From Rubricella aquisinus (GTDB lineage Bacteria; Pseudomonadota; Alphaproteobacteria; Rhodobacterales; Rhodobacteraceae), in contig NZ_JACIJS010000001.1 in NCBI RefSeq assembly GCF_014199445.1, forward strand, positions 538,100 to 602,099: DNA of 64,000 nt, written 5' to 3'. The notes under the pieces are model-generated. The model had not been told where the DNA came from. It did no database searches and saw only the letters and a list, made by a program, of their open reading frames with translations. Of this stretch, positions 39,157 through 48,819 are shown in pieces. Positions within the stretch are counted from its first letter, which is position 1. Each line of letters opens with the position of its first letter. Position numbers and translations under genes: made by a program.

Positions 39157-40328
39157 CGCTTGGCTATGACCTCGACCCGACCCGCCGCGTGTGCACGCGC
39201 TGCATCTATGATGATCGCGTGCCGATGATCTCCTTTGATGCAGCGGGCGTGTGCAATTACTGCCGCCAGCTTGATGGTCTGGTCGAGGATTACAATACCG
39301 GACGGCCCGAGGGTGCTGCGGAATTCGAGCGCCTTTTGGATGAGATCAAGGCGGCCGGGCGGGGCAAGAAATACGATTGCATCATCGGCGTCTCTGGCGG
39401 CACGGACAGTTCCTACCTTGTACATAAGGCGGTGACGGATTGGGGTCTGCGCCCGCTTGCAGTTCACTATGACAACACATGGAATTCCGCAATTGCCACA
39501 CAGAATATCGCAAAGGTTTTGCTTCCCTTAAATGTGGATCTATACACCCACGTGGTGAATAATGAGGAAGCCGATGACATTTTTCTGTCCTTCTTCCGCG
39601 CCTCCGTGGCTGAGATCGAAGGTTCTACCGATCTTGCCTTACGTGAAACAATGTACCGGGCAGCATGGCAATATAAAGTGCGCTATGTGATGGAGGGTAG
39701 TTCCTTCGTCACTGAAGGAATTACGCCAGTGGGTCGCAACTATTTCGACGGGAAATATATCTCCTCTATCCATAAGATGTTTGGCACGATGTCAGCATCG
39801 TCCTATCCATTGATGACTTTTAATAGGTTCCTATTTTGGACTATCGTCGCACGGATCAAGAACATCCGCCCATTCTGGTATCTCGACTATAACAAGGAAG
39901 ACGCCCGCGCGCTGTTGGAGCGGGAATATGGCTGGCAATATTACGGTGGGCATCATCTGGAGAACCGGATGACGGCGTTTTATCACTCCGTCTATATGCC
40001 GCAAAAATTCGAGTCTGACCTGCGCAACAACACGCTGTCGGCATTGGTGCGCAATGGCAAGATGGACCGCGCGGAGGCATGGGCGAAATATAACGAGCCG
40101 CCCCATATCGAAGAAGAGCTGGTCACCTATTTCCAAAAGCGCCTTGGCCTGTCGGAAAACGAATATGCCTCGATCATGGCGGAGCCGCCGAAATCCTGGC
40201 ACGAATTCCCGACCTATAAACAGCGGTTTGAGCGGATGCGCCCGGTGTTCAAGGTGCTCGCGGATGCCAATCTGGTGCCGCGCTCCTTCTATCTGAAATA
40301 CTGTTTCCCAACCAAGACGGAGGGCTGA
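39153..40328 (+). CDS. wbpG: N-acetyl sugar amidotransferase (WbpG/WbuX/PseA-like)
   Basis: A 391-residue ATP-pyrophosphatase-type enzyme. The P-loop [15 protein letters not shown] activates the substrate with ATP; two CxxC pairs ([11 protein letters not shown] and GVCNYCRQ) near the N terminus should bind zinc. This family, with HisH2 and HisF2 supplying ammonia, converts an N-acetyl group of a UDP sugar to an acetamidino group. HisH2 and HisF2 follow immediately, confirming the call. The middle third (about 39420-39860) is AT-richer than both ends, a mosaic pattern. Confidence 0.88.
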   Translation: MTLGYDLDPTRRVCTRCIYDDRVPMISFDAAGVCNYCRQLDGLVEDYNTGRPEGAAEFERLLDEIKAAGRGKKYDCIIGVSGGTDSSYLVHKAVTDWGLRPLAVHYDNTWNSAIATQNIAKVLLPLNVDLYTHVVNNEEADDIFLSFFRASVAEIEGSTDLALRETMYRAAWQYKVRYVMEGSSFVTEGITPVGRNYFDGKYISSIHKMFGTMSASSYPLMTFNRFLFWTIVARIKNIRPFWYLDYNKEDARALLEREYGWQYYGGHHLENRMTAFYHSVYMPQKFESDLRNNTLSALVRNGKMDRAEAWAKYNEPPHIEEELVTYFQKRLGLSENEYASIMAEPPKSWHEFPTYKQRFERMRPVFKVLADANLVPRSFYLKYCFPTKTEG

Positions 40329-40331
40329 GCC

Positions 40332-40961
40332 ATGGCCTCCTCAAATGTTGTCACCATCGTCGATTATGGCATGGGCAATATCGGCTCACTGATCAACATG
40401 TTCCGCCGCATCGGGGTGCAAAGCGAGGTCGCCTCTGACCTGCGCTCCATCGGGCAGGCGCGCAAAATCATGCTGCCCGGTGTGGGGGCATTTGGTGCCG
40501 CGATGGACCGGATCGACGCGCTTGGCCTGCGCGAGGTGCTGCGCGCCAAGGCGCTGGAGGAGCAGATCCCCTTCATGGGCATCTGCCTTGGCATGCAGCT
40601 TCTCACCCGCTCCAGCGCAGAAAGCCCGGGCGCCAAGGGGCTTGATCTGATCCCGGCGGACACCGTGCGCTTTCCCCGTGTGCAGGGGCTGAAAGTGCCG
40701 CATATGGGCTGGAACGAAGTCAGCGTGACCCATCCCACGGCCCTGACCACCCCCCTGCCCCCCGAGCCGCGGTTTTATTTCGTGCATTCCTATTACGTCA
40801 AAGCCGACGATCCGGCGGATGTGATGCTGCGCTGTCATTACGGGCTGGATTTCGATGCGGGCCTTCATCGCGGCAACATCTATGGCGCGCAGTTTCACCC
40901 GGAGAAGAGCCATAAATTCGGCATGGCCCTCCTGAAAGGATTTGCGGAGGTCCCATGCTGA
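40332..40961 (+). CDS. hisH2: HisH2 glutaminase subunit for sugar amidination
   Basis: A 209-residue class I glutamine amidotransferase homologous to HisH of imidazole glycerol phosphate synthase. The nucleophile is Cys85 in GICLGMQLL, and the catalytic His/Glu pair is in GAQFHPEKSHKFG; PGVGAFGAAMDR is the PGVG oxyanion-related loop. In this context it hydrolyses glutamine and passes ammonia via HisF2 to the amidotransferase. Six-base overlap with hisF2. Confidence 0.9.
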   Translation: MASSNVVTIVDYGMGNIGSLINMFRRIGVQSEVASDLRSIGQARKIMLPGVGAFGAAMDRIDALGLREVLRAKALEEQIPFMGICLGMQLLTRSSAESPGAKGLDLIPADTVRFPRVQGLKVPHMGWNEVSVTHPTALTTPLPPEPRFYFVHSYYVKADDPADVMLRCHYGLDFDAGLHRGNIYGAQFHPEKSHKFGMALLKGFAEVPC

Positions 40962-41716
40962 GAACCCGCGTCATCCCGGCCCTGCTGCTGCATGGCAAAA
41001 GCCTGGTGAAAACCGAACGCTTCGGGAAATACCAGTATATCGGAGACCCGGCCAATACGGTGCGCATCTTCAACGAATTGGAGGTCGATGAACTGAGCTT
41101 TCTCGATATCAAGGCCGCGCGCACCCGCTCTGGCCCGGATTTCGACGTGCTGCGCGATATCGCGACCGAATGCTTCATGCCCTTGAGCTATGGCGGTGGG
41201 ATCGACAGCCTAGAGATGGCCAAGCGGGTGTTTGACACGGGATTTGAGAAAATCATCCTCAACACCGCGGCCTATGCCAACCCTGCCCTGATCACCGAGA
41301 TCGCCAATGTCTATGGCGCGCAGGCGGTCGTGGTGTCGGTGGATGTGAAAAAACACTTGTGGAAGGGAATGCAGCTTGTCTCCCATGGCGGAAAACGCTG
41401 GCAATCCACCACCCCCGTCGACTGGGCCCGGCAGATGGAGGAGCTTGGCGCGGGTGAATTGCTGGTGACAGCGGTGGACCGTGAAGGGACATGGAGCGGC
41501 TTTGACATTCCCCTCATTCAGGAGATCAACAGCGCCGTATCAATCCCCGTGATCGCCCATGGCGGCGCTGCTGGCCCTGTTGATATCGCAAAAGCGGTGC
41601 ATGAGGGTGGCGCCTCTGCCGTAGCCCTTGGCGCATCGGTCGTATTTCAAAAGAAGGGGATGGGGGTTTTGGTCAACTTCCCCTCGCCCGAGACACTTCG
41701 CAAGGTGTTGCCATGA
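40955..41716 (+). CDS. hisF2: HisF2 ammonia-channel subunit (lacks catalytic Asp11)
   Basis: A 253-residue (beta/alpha)8 barrel homologous to HisF. Gate and channel residues are conserved (Arg5; Glu of DELSFLD; Lys of FEKIILNTAA; Glu of GAGELLVT), and so is Asp in VVSVDVKK equivalent to HisF Asp130. The essential general acid/base Asp11 (CLDVKDG in HisF) is replaced: the sequence here is ALLLHGK with Leu at position 11. Imidazole glycerol phosphate synthesis is therefore unlikely; the barrel should serve as an ammonia tunnel to the WbpG-like enzyme. Confidence 0.9.
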   Translation: MLRTRVIPALLLHGKSLVKTERFGKYQYIGDPANTVRIFNELEVDELSFLDIKAARTRSGPDFDVLRDIATECFMPLSYGGGIDSLEMAKRVFDTGFEKIILNTAAYANPALITEIANVYGAQAVVVSVDVKKHLWKGMQLVSHGGKRWQSTTPVDWARQMEELGAGELLVTAVDREGTWSGFDIPLIQEINSAVSIPVIAHGGAAGPVDIAKAVHEGGASAVALGASVVFQKKGMGVLVNFPSPETLRKVLP

Positions 41717-43059
41717 AAGTCGCCCTGATCGGCAATATGAACAACAACAACTTTGCCATGTTGAGGTATTTTCGCGATCTGGGCGTGGATGCACATCTGT
41801 TCCTCTATGAGGAAGACGGGCGGTTTGCTGCGGCGCATTTTGCGCATACATCCGATACGCATTTTCCCGAAAAATACGACGCCCATATCACCAGAACGCC
41901 TATCCACAATCACATGTCCGATGTTTTAGGAGGGAACGTGATTGCGCGTATCGCTTTTTATGCGATGTATTGGGCGGCCAAAGTGAAAAAGATCCCACAT
42001 GCCGTCGTTTACAAGCCACCAAAACACGGTGCATCTAAAGAAATTGAGCGGCTGCTCTCAAGCTATGATGTCTTGATAGGCTCTGGCTACGCGCCTGCCA
42101 TTTTTGCGAAAGCAGGTCGGGATCTCACCATATTTTACCCCTATTCCACAGGTGTGGAAGGGGTTGGTTGTGTCGATGAGCAGGTGAGCACTGGTCGATC
42201 CAAACTGGCTTTTTGGGCAACATATCCCTTCTATCAGCTTTGCCGCAAACGGCAGATACAAGCGCTCAAAAAGACAAAACTGCTTGTCTCACCAGATGGC
42301 GAAGCCTCACTGCAGACATTTAAAGAAGACATCGGGCGTGAAGGAAAAACACTCGCGCTGCCCATGTTCTATAATCTGGAGGACATCCCAGCAGATATCC
42401 CCGCCCATTTGCAGTCGGTCCATGAGCGGATCCGCCAACATGATGTGGCCTTCGTGTCCCATGCGCGCCATCTCTGGCAACATCTGAAGGGGATGACGCC
42501 GCAAGAACACTCAAAGACCAGCAAAAACAATCATTGGGTTTTTGAAGCCTTTGCGGCGCTGTTGGAAAAGCGAAAGGACAGATCACCGCTTTTGATCACC
42601 TTTGACTATGGGAAAGACGCCCCAGCGTCCAAGGCGCTCTGCACACAACTAGGTATTGAAGACAATGTCCTGTGGCTGCCCACCATGGCGCGGAAGGATA
42701 TCGCACTTATCCTGTCATGGTGTGATGCCGGGATCGGAGAGTTCTATTCGGAGAAAATCATCTGGGGCGGCACTGGCTGGGAAACGCTGGCGGCCGGTAA
42801 GCCGCTGATACAAGGGTATCTCTATGAGGATGACGCCTTCGAGCAGCAATATGGCTATCCTGTTCCACCGCTTCTGAAGGTCAGAACCAAAGACGATGTT
42901 TTGGCCCATCTTCTGTCTATCACCAATGACCCGGTACAGGCGCGCCAGATCGGAGAGGCATCCCGAACATGGTTCAACACTCGTAACGGGTTGGCTCTGG
43001 CGAAAGAGTGGCTAGCCATTTTGAAATCTAGTGTCAAAACAGACAAGGGCGCCGCATAA
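41713..43059 (+). CDS. GT-B-fold glycosyltransferase
   Basis: A 448-residue cytoplasmic protein that looks like a two-domain glycosyltransferase. The N terminus (MKVALIGNMNNNNFAMLRYFRDLGVDAHLFLYE) is a Rossmann start typical of GT-B enzymes, and the C-terminal domain has VLWLPTMARKDIALILSWCDAGIGEFYSE followed by GTGWETLAAGKPLIQGY, equivalent to the nucleotide-sugar binding Glu-containing loop. Donor and acceptor are unknown. ATGA overlap with hisF2. AT-richer than the preceding genes. Confidence 0.75.
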   Translation: MKVALIGNMNNNNFAMLRYFRDLGVDAHLFLYEEDGRFAAAHFAHTSDTHFPEKYDAHITRTPIHNHMSDVLGGNVIARIAFYAMYWAAKVKKIPHAVVYKPPKHGASKEIERLLSSYDVLIGSGYAPAIFAKAGRDLTIFYPYSTGVEGVGCVDEQVSTGRSKLAFWATYPFYQLCRKRQIQALKKTKLLVSPDGEASLQTFKEDIGREGKTLALPMFYNLEDIPADIPAHLQSVHERIRQHDVAFVSHARHLWQHLKGMTPQEHSKTSKNNHWVFEAFAALLEKRKDRSPLLITFDYGKDAPASKALCTQLGIEDNVLWLPTMARKDIALILSWCDAGIGEFYSEKIIWGGTGWETLAAGKPLIQGYLYEDDAFEQQYGYPVPPLLKVRTKDDVLAHLLSITNDPVQARQIGEASRTWFNTRNGLALAKEWLAILKSSVKTDKGAA

Positions 43060-43062
43060 GCC

Positions 43063-44562
43063 ATGTCAAAGACACCAGAACATCTCAGCCAAGAGGGCCG
43101 GTTGGCATTCCTGTTCAAAGATTCCGTACTCTATGGCGGGGCCGCGGCATTGAGTAAGGCATTTGCGCTCATCACCCTACCCTTGCTGGTGCGGCATTTC
43201 ACGGTGGCGGAATATGGGGTGCTCGATTTCTTCATGGTCCTGATCGTTTTTCTGACGATTCTGTTTGTTTTCGGGCAGGACAGTGCGGTTGCCCGCTATT
43301 ACTACGAATATGAGGACACGCGGGATCGTCAGCAGCTGATCTCTCAGTCTTTGGCCTTCCAGATGGCGGGCATTGTCGGGTTTCTACCTGTTTTGTGGTT
43401 TGCTGCGGACTGGATCACTGGTTTCATGGTCGACGCGCCGGATCGCACGACCCTTTTCCGGATCGTGCTATTGCACCTGCCCTTCATGGTATTGATCAGC
43501 TTTTCCCAAGGCCTGCTGAAATGGACCTTCGAGCGGACGAAGTTTCTGATCATGTCCGTGGGATTCACTGCGGGGCAGGCTGGCCTACTTTTGATCGCGC
43601 TTTATGGCTACGAAGTGGAAGTTACGGGCGTCTTGATCGCCAGCCTGATCAACAGTGTAGTATTTGGCATCCTCGGTCTGGTGCTGATCAAAAAATGGCT
43701 AGTGCGGCCACAAAATTTTAAATTCCTTCGAGAAATGCTGCCGTTTGCGATTCCATTTGGTATTATTTGTGTCGTAGGGGCATTGTCCCCCACATTGGAA
43801 CGAATGCTTACCGATACACTCCTTGGGACAGAGCAGTTGGGCCTTTATGCCGTCGCGACAAAGATTGCCCTGCTGATTGGCCTGATCGTAAGTGCGTTTC
43901 AAACCGCTTGGGGTCCATTTTCCCTTTCGCTTTATAAACAAGCAGATGCTGCACAAACCTATAATTTGGTTTTGAAGCTTTTTGCAATTATCACCTGTGT
44001 TGGCGCGCTGACCCTAACCCTGATCTCAGATTTCCTGATCACCCTGCTTGCGACAGACAAATATGCTACCGCATCTGTGGTGGTGTTCCCGCTGGTGTTT
44101 GGGCTGGTGGTGCAGGCGACCAGTTGGATCACGGAGATAGGGATTACCCTATCCAAGCGTAGCTATCTGACCATTTACTCCTATACCCTGATGATTATCG
44201 TAACCCTGAGCGGCATATGGTTGCTTGCGCCAATCTATGGATTGCTTGGCGTTGGATTGGGGGTTCTGGCCGGCCATATCGTTAAAGCTCTGCTTGCTTC
44301 TTGGTTGGCGCAGCGCAGCTATAAGATGCCATGGCAATATGGCCAGATTATATCTATTTTTGTCATAACAATGGGAGTTGGATTGGTAGCCATATATGCA
44401 GAAGCCGTATTTAGTGGGATGTCATCCAAACTGGTCCTGATATCAGGGGTTTTGGTTATTTCGGGTACAGGGTGGATTTTCGTTTTGGAGACTGAGGATC
44501 GCACCACACTAAAAAACATCCTAAGCGGTATACTGCAAAAAAAACTAAATGCTGGGGGCTGA
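43063..44562 (+). CDS. wzx: Wzx-type polysaccharide flippase
   Basis: A 499-residue integral membrane protein with 12-14 hydrophobic segments, starting with a helix after SVLYGGAAALSKAFALITLPLLVRHFTVAEYGVLDFF, which is the usual opening of Wzx/MATE-like flippases. It should move the undecaprenyl-linked repeat unit across the inner membrane. DNA is clearly AT-rich, as is normal for wzx genes. Confidence 0.85.
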   Translation: MSKTPEHLSQEGRLAFLFKDSVLYGGAAALSKAFALITLPLLVRHFTVAEYGVLDFFMVLIVFLTILFVFGQDSAVARYYYEYEDTRDRQQLISQSLAFQMAGIVGFLPVLWFAADWITGFMVDAPDRTTLFRIVLLHLPFMVLISFSQGLLKWTFERTKFLIMSVGFTAGQAGLLLIALYGYEVEVTGVLIASLINSVVFGILGLVLIKKWLVRPQNFKFLREMLPFAIPFGIICVVGALSPTLERMLTDTLLGTEQLGLYAVATKIALLIGLIVSAFQTAWGPFSLSLYKQADAAQTYNLVLKLFAIITCVGALTLTLISDFLITLLATDKYATASVVVFPLVFGLVVQATSWITEIGITLSKRSYLTIYSYTLMIIVTLSGIWLLAPIYGLLGVGLGVLAGHIVKALLASWLAQRSYKMPWQYGQIISIFVITMGVGLVAIYAEAVFSGMSSKLVLISGVLVISGTGWIFVLETEDRTTLKNILSGILQKKLNAGG

Positions 44563-44569
44563 TCGCCAA

Positions 44570-45679
44570 ATGAGCTTCGTCACCCATATCATAACAGGCC
44601 TGAATGTGGGCGGGGCCGAGCGTGCCTTGTTCAACTTGCTCACCAATGGGCTGGAGGGACCGTTTGAGAACCGCGTGATCTCCCTCACTGATATGGGGCA
44701 CTATGGCCCCCTGTTGCGAGAGCAGGGCATTCAGGTGACTTGCATCAACATGCAGCCTGGGCGACCGACACCGGTAGCACTTTGGAGGTTGCATAAATCG
44801 GTAAAAGAGCACCCTTTCGGGATTCTTCAGGGGTGGATGATCCACGGTAATATCGCGGCCAGTCTTGAATCTAAAATGTGCACTGGCCAGCATGCTTTGA
44901 TTTGGAACATCAGACGCACTCTGGAAGGTATAGAAAGTATGAGAGCCAGCACGCGGGCGCTCACAAAACTGGGCGCACGGATCTCACGTTCTGCGGATGC
45001 GGTAATCTACAATGCGCAAAAAGCGATTCCGCAATATGTAGGCATCGGATATTCAGACACGAACGCGCACTATCTGCCCAATGGGTTCGACACAGCGGTC
45101 TGGCACCCGGATCCAGAAGAGAAAACGCGGTTGCGGGCCGAACTGGGGATCGCACCTGGTACGCGCATCATCGGCTTTGTCGGACGCAGGCATCCGGATA
45201 AGGATCCAGACAACCTGCTTGATGCGTTTGGGATGCTCCAACACCTCGCTGACAAGGCCTGTCTCGTGATGGTCGGGCGTGATCTGGAGCGCCCCGGTTT
45301 CGATCCAGCCCGCGTGAAGTTTTTGGGTCAGCGTACAGATATCCAAACTCTCATGCAGGGGTTTGATGTTCTTTGTTTGTCTTCTCAGGTTGAGGGCTTT
45401 CCCAATGTGATTGGCGAGGCGATGGCTACTGCTGTGCCTTGCGTGACCACCGATGTGGGGGATGCACGTAGCATCGTGAGCGATACCGGCTGGGTCGCCC
45501 CACCCCGCGACCCACAGCAGTTGGCCCTTTGCCTTCAGGAGGCGCTGTCCACCTCCCCCGCCGCATTGAAAGAGCGGGGAGAGCACGCCCGTGCGCGGAT
45601 CGTCACTCATTTTTCAATAGAAGCGGTGGTGGAACGCTATGTCTCTTTGTATCGATCCGTAACAAAGGACGTTCACTAA
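44570..45679 (+). CDS. Family 4-type glycosyltransferase
   Basis: A 369-residue GT-B enzyme. [15 protein letters not shown] is the N-terminal glycine-rich loop; [17 protein letters not shown] and [29 protein letters not shown] form the C-terminal donor-binding site with the EX7E-type glutamates. The ATG at 44570 is used; another ATG lies at 44549, inside the end of wzx. Transfers one sugar of the repeat unit. Confidence 0.86.
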   Translation: MSFVTHIITGLNVGGAERALFNLLTNGLEGPFENRVISLTDMGHYGPLLREQGIQVTCINMQPGRPTPVALWRLHKSVKEHPFGILQGWMIHGNIAASLESKMCTGQHALIWNIRRTLEGIESMRASTRALTKLGARISRSADAVIYNAQKAIPQYVGIGYSDTNAHYLPNGFDTAVWHPDPEEKTRLRAELGIAPGTRIIGFVGRRHPDKDPDNLLDAFGMLQHLADKACLVMVGRDLERPGFDPARVKFLGQRTDIQTLMQGFDVLCLSSQVEGFPNVIGEAMATAVPCVTTDVGDARSIVSDTGWVAPPRDPQQLALCLQEALSTSPAALKERGEHARARIVTHFSIEAVVERYVSLYRSVTKDVH

Positions 45680-47592
45680 TGTGCGGCATCACCGGATTTA
45701 TAAATCATGCGACAGCAGTTTCTGAGCCACTGGCGCGGCATATGGCCAAACAGATCGCCTATCGTGGCCCCGATGGTGCAGGCGTTTGGAGTGATACGGA
45801 AGCCGGAATCGTGCTGGCGCACCGGCGGCTGGCCATCCTTGATCTGAGTGAGGCAGGGCATCAGCCGATGATGTCTGCCGATGGACGGCTGGTGCTGGTG
45901 TTCAACGGAGAGATTTATAATCATGCGGCCCTGAGGCAGGAGGTTATGGCCACGGGCTGGGACGCCGGATGGCGGGGCCATTCCGACACCGAAACCCTGC
46001 TCGCCGCGCTTCAGGTCTGGGGCGTTGAAGGAACATTACCGCGCCTCAATGGGATGTTTGCCTTTGCTGTCTGGGACAGATCACAGCGGGTGCTGAGCCT
46101 CGCACGGGACCGTGCGGGCGAAAAACCCCTCTTCTACGGCACATCGGGGAACACGTTCCTTTTCGGGTCAGAACTGAAGGCCATGACGGTGCATCCCAGT
46201 TGGACGGGGGAAATTGACCGCACTGTTTTAGCCTCCTATTTGCGGCACGGCTATGTGCCCGATCCCCATTGCATCTATCGCGGGATCGCCAAACTGCCCC
46301 CGGCCCATTGGGTTGAAATCCGGGAGGGCAGTGTTGAGGAGCCCCTGTGCTATTGGGCGCTGAAAGACCACGCGACAGCCCCCAGACACGTACGCTCGGC
46401 GTCAGAGGCAATCGACGGGCTCGAAGCGCTGTTGATGGACGCGGTCGGCCTGAGGATGGAAGCGGATGTCCCCCTTGGCGCGTTCCTGTCAGGCGGTATC
46501 GATTCCTCCCTCGTGGTGGCCCTCATGCAGGCGCAAGCCAGCAAACCGGTCAAAACATTCACCATCGGTTTCAACGTTCCAGGCTATAACGAGGCAGAAC
46601 ACGCAAAGGTAGTCGCGGCCCATCTGGGCACTGAGCATACCGAGATCTACGTCTCTCCTCAGGATGTGCTGGATGTGGTGCCGGACCTGCCACATATGTA
46701 TGATGAACCCTTTGCGGATTCCTCTCAACTTCCGACCTTCCTGTTATCGCGCATGACGCGTGAACATGTCACCGTCAGCCTATCGGGGGATGGTGGAGAT
46801 GAATTATTCTGCGGCTATAATCGCTACAAACAAGGCAATAATCTGTACCGGCGGCTGCGCGGGTTGCCGGGGCCGGTACGACGCGGCATTGCCCTATCCT
46901 TGGCCAACGTACCAGCCCATACGATTGACGTGATGATGCAGGCCATGCCCCGCCGGCTGCGCTACCCGGCTCTTGGAGACCGTCTGCGCAAGCTGGGAGA
47001 TATCCTGTCCCACTCTGAAGGGGCTGCATGTTACCGGGAGCTCGTGTCCCAGTTTCAAAATCCGTCGCAGCTTGTGCGCGGGGCGGTGGAAGCGGAAACG
47101 CTTCTCAGTCAACCGGATGAATGGCCCGACTTGGCCGATTACCGCGAGGTCATGATGTATCTTGACACGCTCACCTATCTGCCAGGAGATATCCTAACCA
47201 AGGTGGACCGGGCGAGCATGGCTGTTAGCCTTGAGGCGCGGGTGCCTTTGCTGGATCACAGGGTCATTGAATATGCATGGTCAATGCCCATGGAGCAGAA
47301 GATCAACCAAGGCCAACAAAAATGGCCACTGCGCGAAGTGTTGTCCCGCCACATCCCGCGCGATCTGTTTGAACGGCCTAAAATGGGCTTTGGCGTTCCA
47401 ATCGAGCATTGGTTGAGCGGACCGCTCCGGGACTGGGCCGAAACCCTACTGAGCGAGGAAGCGCTTAATCACACGGGTTATCTTGATACAAAGGCAGTGC
47501 GCGCACTCTGGCAAGAACATAAAACCGGCCGCCGTCGCTGGCATCACCAACTTTGGACCGTGCTGATGTTTCAGGCATGGAAAAAATATTAA
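45679..47592 (+). CDS. AsnB-like glutamine amidotransferase (second copy)
   Basis: A 637-residue enzyme with the same two-domain layout as the first AsnB: nucleophile Cys2 in [29 protein letters not shown], and synthetase P-loop [15 protein letters not shown]. The start at 45679 shares its A with the preceding stop (TAATG). The two AsnB proteins differ enough to be separate acquisitions rather than a recent duplication. Probably amidates a different uronic acid, or one acts on the sugar and the other on a lipid-linked intermediate. Confidence 0.85.
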   Translation: MCGITGFINHATAVSEPLARHMAKQIAYRGPDGAGVWSDTEAGIVLAHRRLAILDLSEAGHQPMMSADGRLVLVFNGEIYNHAALRQEVMATGWDAGWRGHSDTETLLAALQVWGVEGTLPRLNGMFAFAVWDRSQRVLSLARDRAGEKPLFYGTSGNTFLFGSELKAMTVHPSWTGEIDRTVLASYLRHGYVPDPHCIYRGIAKLPPAHWVEIREGSVEEPLCYWALKDHATAPRHVRSASEAIDGLEALLMDAVGLRMEADVPLGAFLSGGIDSSLVVALMQAQASKPVKTFTIGFNVPGYNEAEHAKVVAAHLGTEHTEIYVSPQDVLDVVPDLPHMYDEPFADSSQLPTFLLSRMTREHVTVSLSGDGGDELFCGYNRYKQGNNLYRRLRGLPGPVRRGIALSLANVPAHTIDVMMQAMPRRLRYPALGDRLRKLGDILSHSEGAACYRELVSQFQNPSQLVRGAVEAETLLSQPDEWPDLADYREVMMYLDTLTYLPGDILTKVDRASMAVSLEARVPLLDHRVIEYAWSMPMEQKINQGQQKWPLREVLSRHIPRDLFERPKMGFGVPIEHWLSGPLRDWAETLLSEEALNHTGYLDTKAVRALWQEHKTGRRRWHHQLWTVLMFQAWKKY

Positions 47593-47640
47593 AATTTATT
47601 AATTAAAATCCAGTTTTGACAATTAATATTTGGGGAAAGT

Positions 47641-48819
47641 ATGTTAAATTTCTTTGATACCCCTGGCGATGTAATTACATCAACATCTATTTGGATCTTA
47701 GGGGGTTTCTTGATAATGCTCCTAGGGCAGAAAATCGGGACATCGACAATTCGTTGTACAGCGATTTATGTCTATCACAGCTTTTTCTGTCTGATATTTA
47801 CATCATTTACTAGCCGCGGAGGCGTTGATTCTGCAACTTACTACGCATCGGCCCGAGATGGCGATGTCGTCTTTGGTATCGGCACACCCGCGATTTCCAT
47901 GCTGGGTTACCTGCCTGTTCAGTTATTCGATCTGTCCTACCTGGGGACCAATATAGTATTCGCAGCACTATCATGCGCCGGGTTAATCCTGATAGACAGG
48001 GTAATCCGAACACTAGCAGAAAGCCGCGGTCCGTTTGTCCAGTTTTGCGCAATAGTGTTCATTTTTATGCCCTCCCTCCATTTTTGGACCACATCCATTA
48101 GCAAAGATTCTCTGATGATGCTCGCCACCGGGATGCTCTTGTGGTTTGCTAAAAACCCATCGCGGCACCTGATGCTGCTGCTTTCAGCTTTAACAATCAT
48201 GCTATTGGTACGCCCACACATGGCACTGATGTTCCTGATCGCATTGGGGGTCGGGAACATACTGACTGGGCGGATGAGTCTCATAGCAAAGATCGGATTT
48301 ACCTTTCTGAGTGTCCTTTTGGTCGCCTTCTTGTTGCCCGCACTGATGGATTTATTCAACATCGGCAGCGACTTGAACGATATTGCGCAATATATCGAAA
48401 GTCGGCAGGAAATCATTGAGGGCGGCTCCAGTATCATCCTGTCCGAGATGGTATGGCCCGCACGACTGTTTGCCTTTCTGTTCAGACCGCTGATTTTTGA
48501 AGGAGGCAATGCAATCGCATTGGTGGCCGGGATCGAGAACACGATCCTTGTCACATTTATGCTGCTGATCCTGCTGAAAGCTCGAAAGGGCTTTCGCCAT
48601 GACCCTGATCTGCCAGGCAAGATGGTTCTGTTGTCCTATGCCGTGATCAGTTGGTGGCTGTTGGGCAATGTCACTTACAATCTTGGCCTCGCAGCCCGTC
48701 AGAAATGGATGGTGCTTCCTTTTGTGGTGGTGGTGTTGATCGCGATGTCGCGCAGCTATGCACATGAGCGCACAGCACTGCGCGCGCGACTGCGTTTGCA
48801 TAAGCGGACAGTTGAATGA
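47641..48819 (+). CDS. wzy: Putative polysaccharide polymerase (Wzy-like)
   Basis: A 392-residue membrane protein with about ten helices and no soluble domain. The periplasmic loop around residues 230-270 (DLFNIGSDLNDIAQYIESRQEIIEGGSS) and a conserved-looking SLHFWTTSISKDSLMML segment resemble EpsG/Wzy-type polymerases. Its place after Wzx, with a glycosyltransferase following, supports that role. wzy genes diverge strongly, so this rests on topology and context. The 48 bases before it are very AT-rich. Confidence 0.65.
   Translation: MLNFFDTPGDVITSTSIWILGGFLIMLLGQKIGTSTIRCTAIYVYHSFFCLIFTSFTSRGGVDSATYYASARDGDVVFGIGTPAISMLGYLPVQLFDLSYLGTNIVFAALSCAGLILIDRVIRTLAESRGPFVQFCAIVFIFMPSLHFWTTSISKDSLMMLATGMLLWFAKNPSRHLMLLLSALTIMLLVRPHMALMFLIALGVGNILTGRMSLIAKIGFTFLSVLLVAFLLPALMDLFNIGSDLNDIAQYIESRQEIIEGGSSIILSEMVWPARLFAFLFRPLIFEGGNAIALVAGIENTILVTFMLLILLKARKGFRHDPDLPGKMVLLSYAVISWWLLGNVTYNLGLAARQKWMVLPFVVVVLIAMSRSYAHERTALRARLRLHKRTVE

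Noticed and set aside
40332..41716. HisH/HisF as part of histidine biosynthesis
   Set aside because: No other his genes are present, HisF lacks Asp11, and both follow directly on the WbpG-like amidotransferase.
47616..47645. TTGACA followed 18 bases later by TATGTT, as a promoter for the wzy-like gene
   Set aside because: The -10 would overlap the start codon, so the transcript would begin inside the gene. AT-richness alone explains the match.
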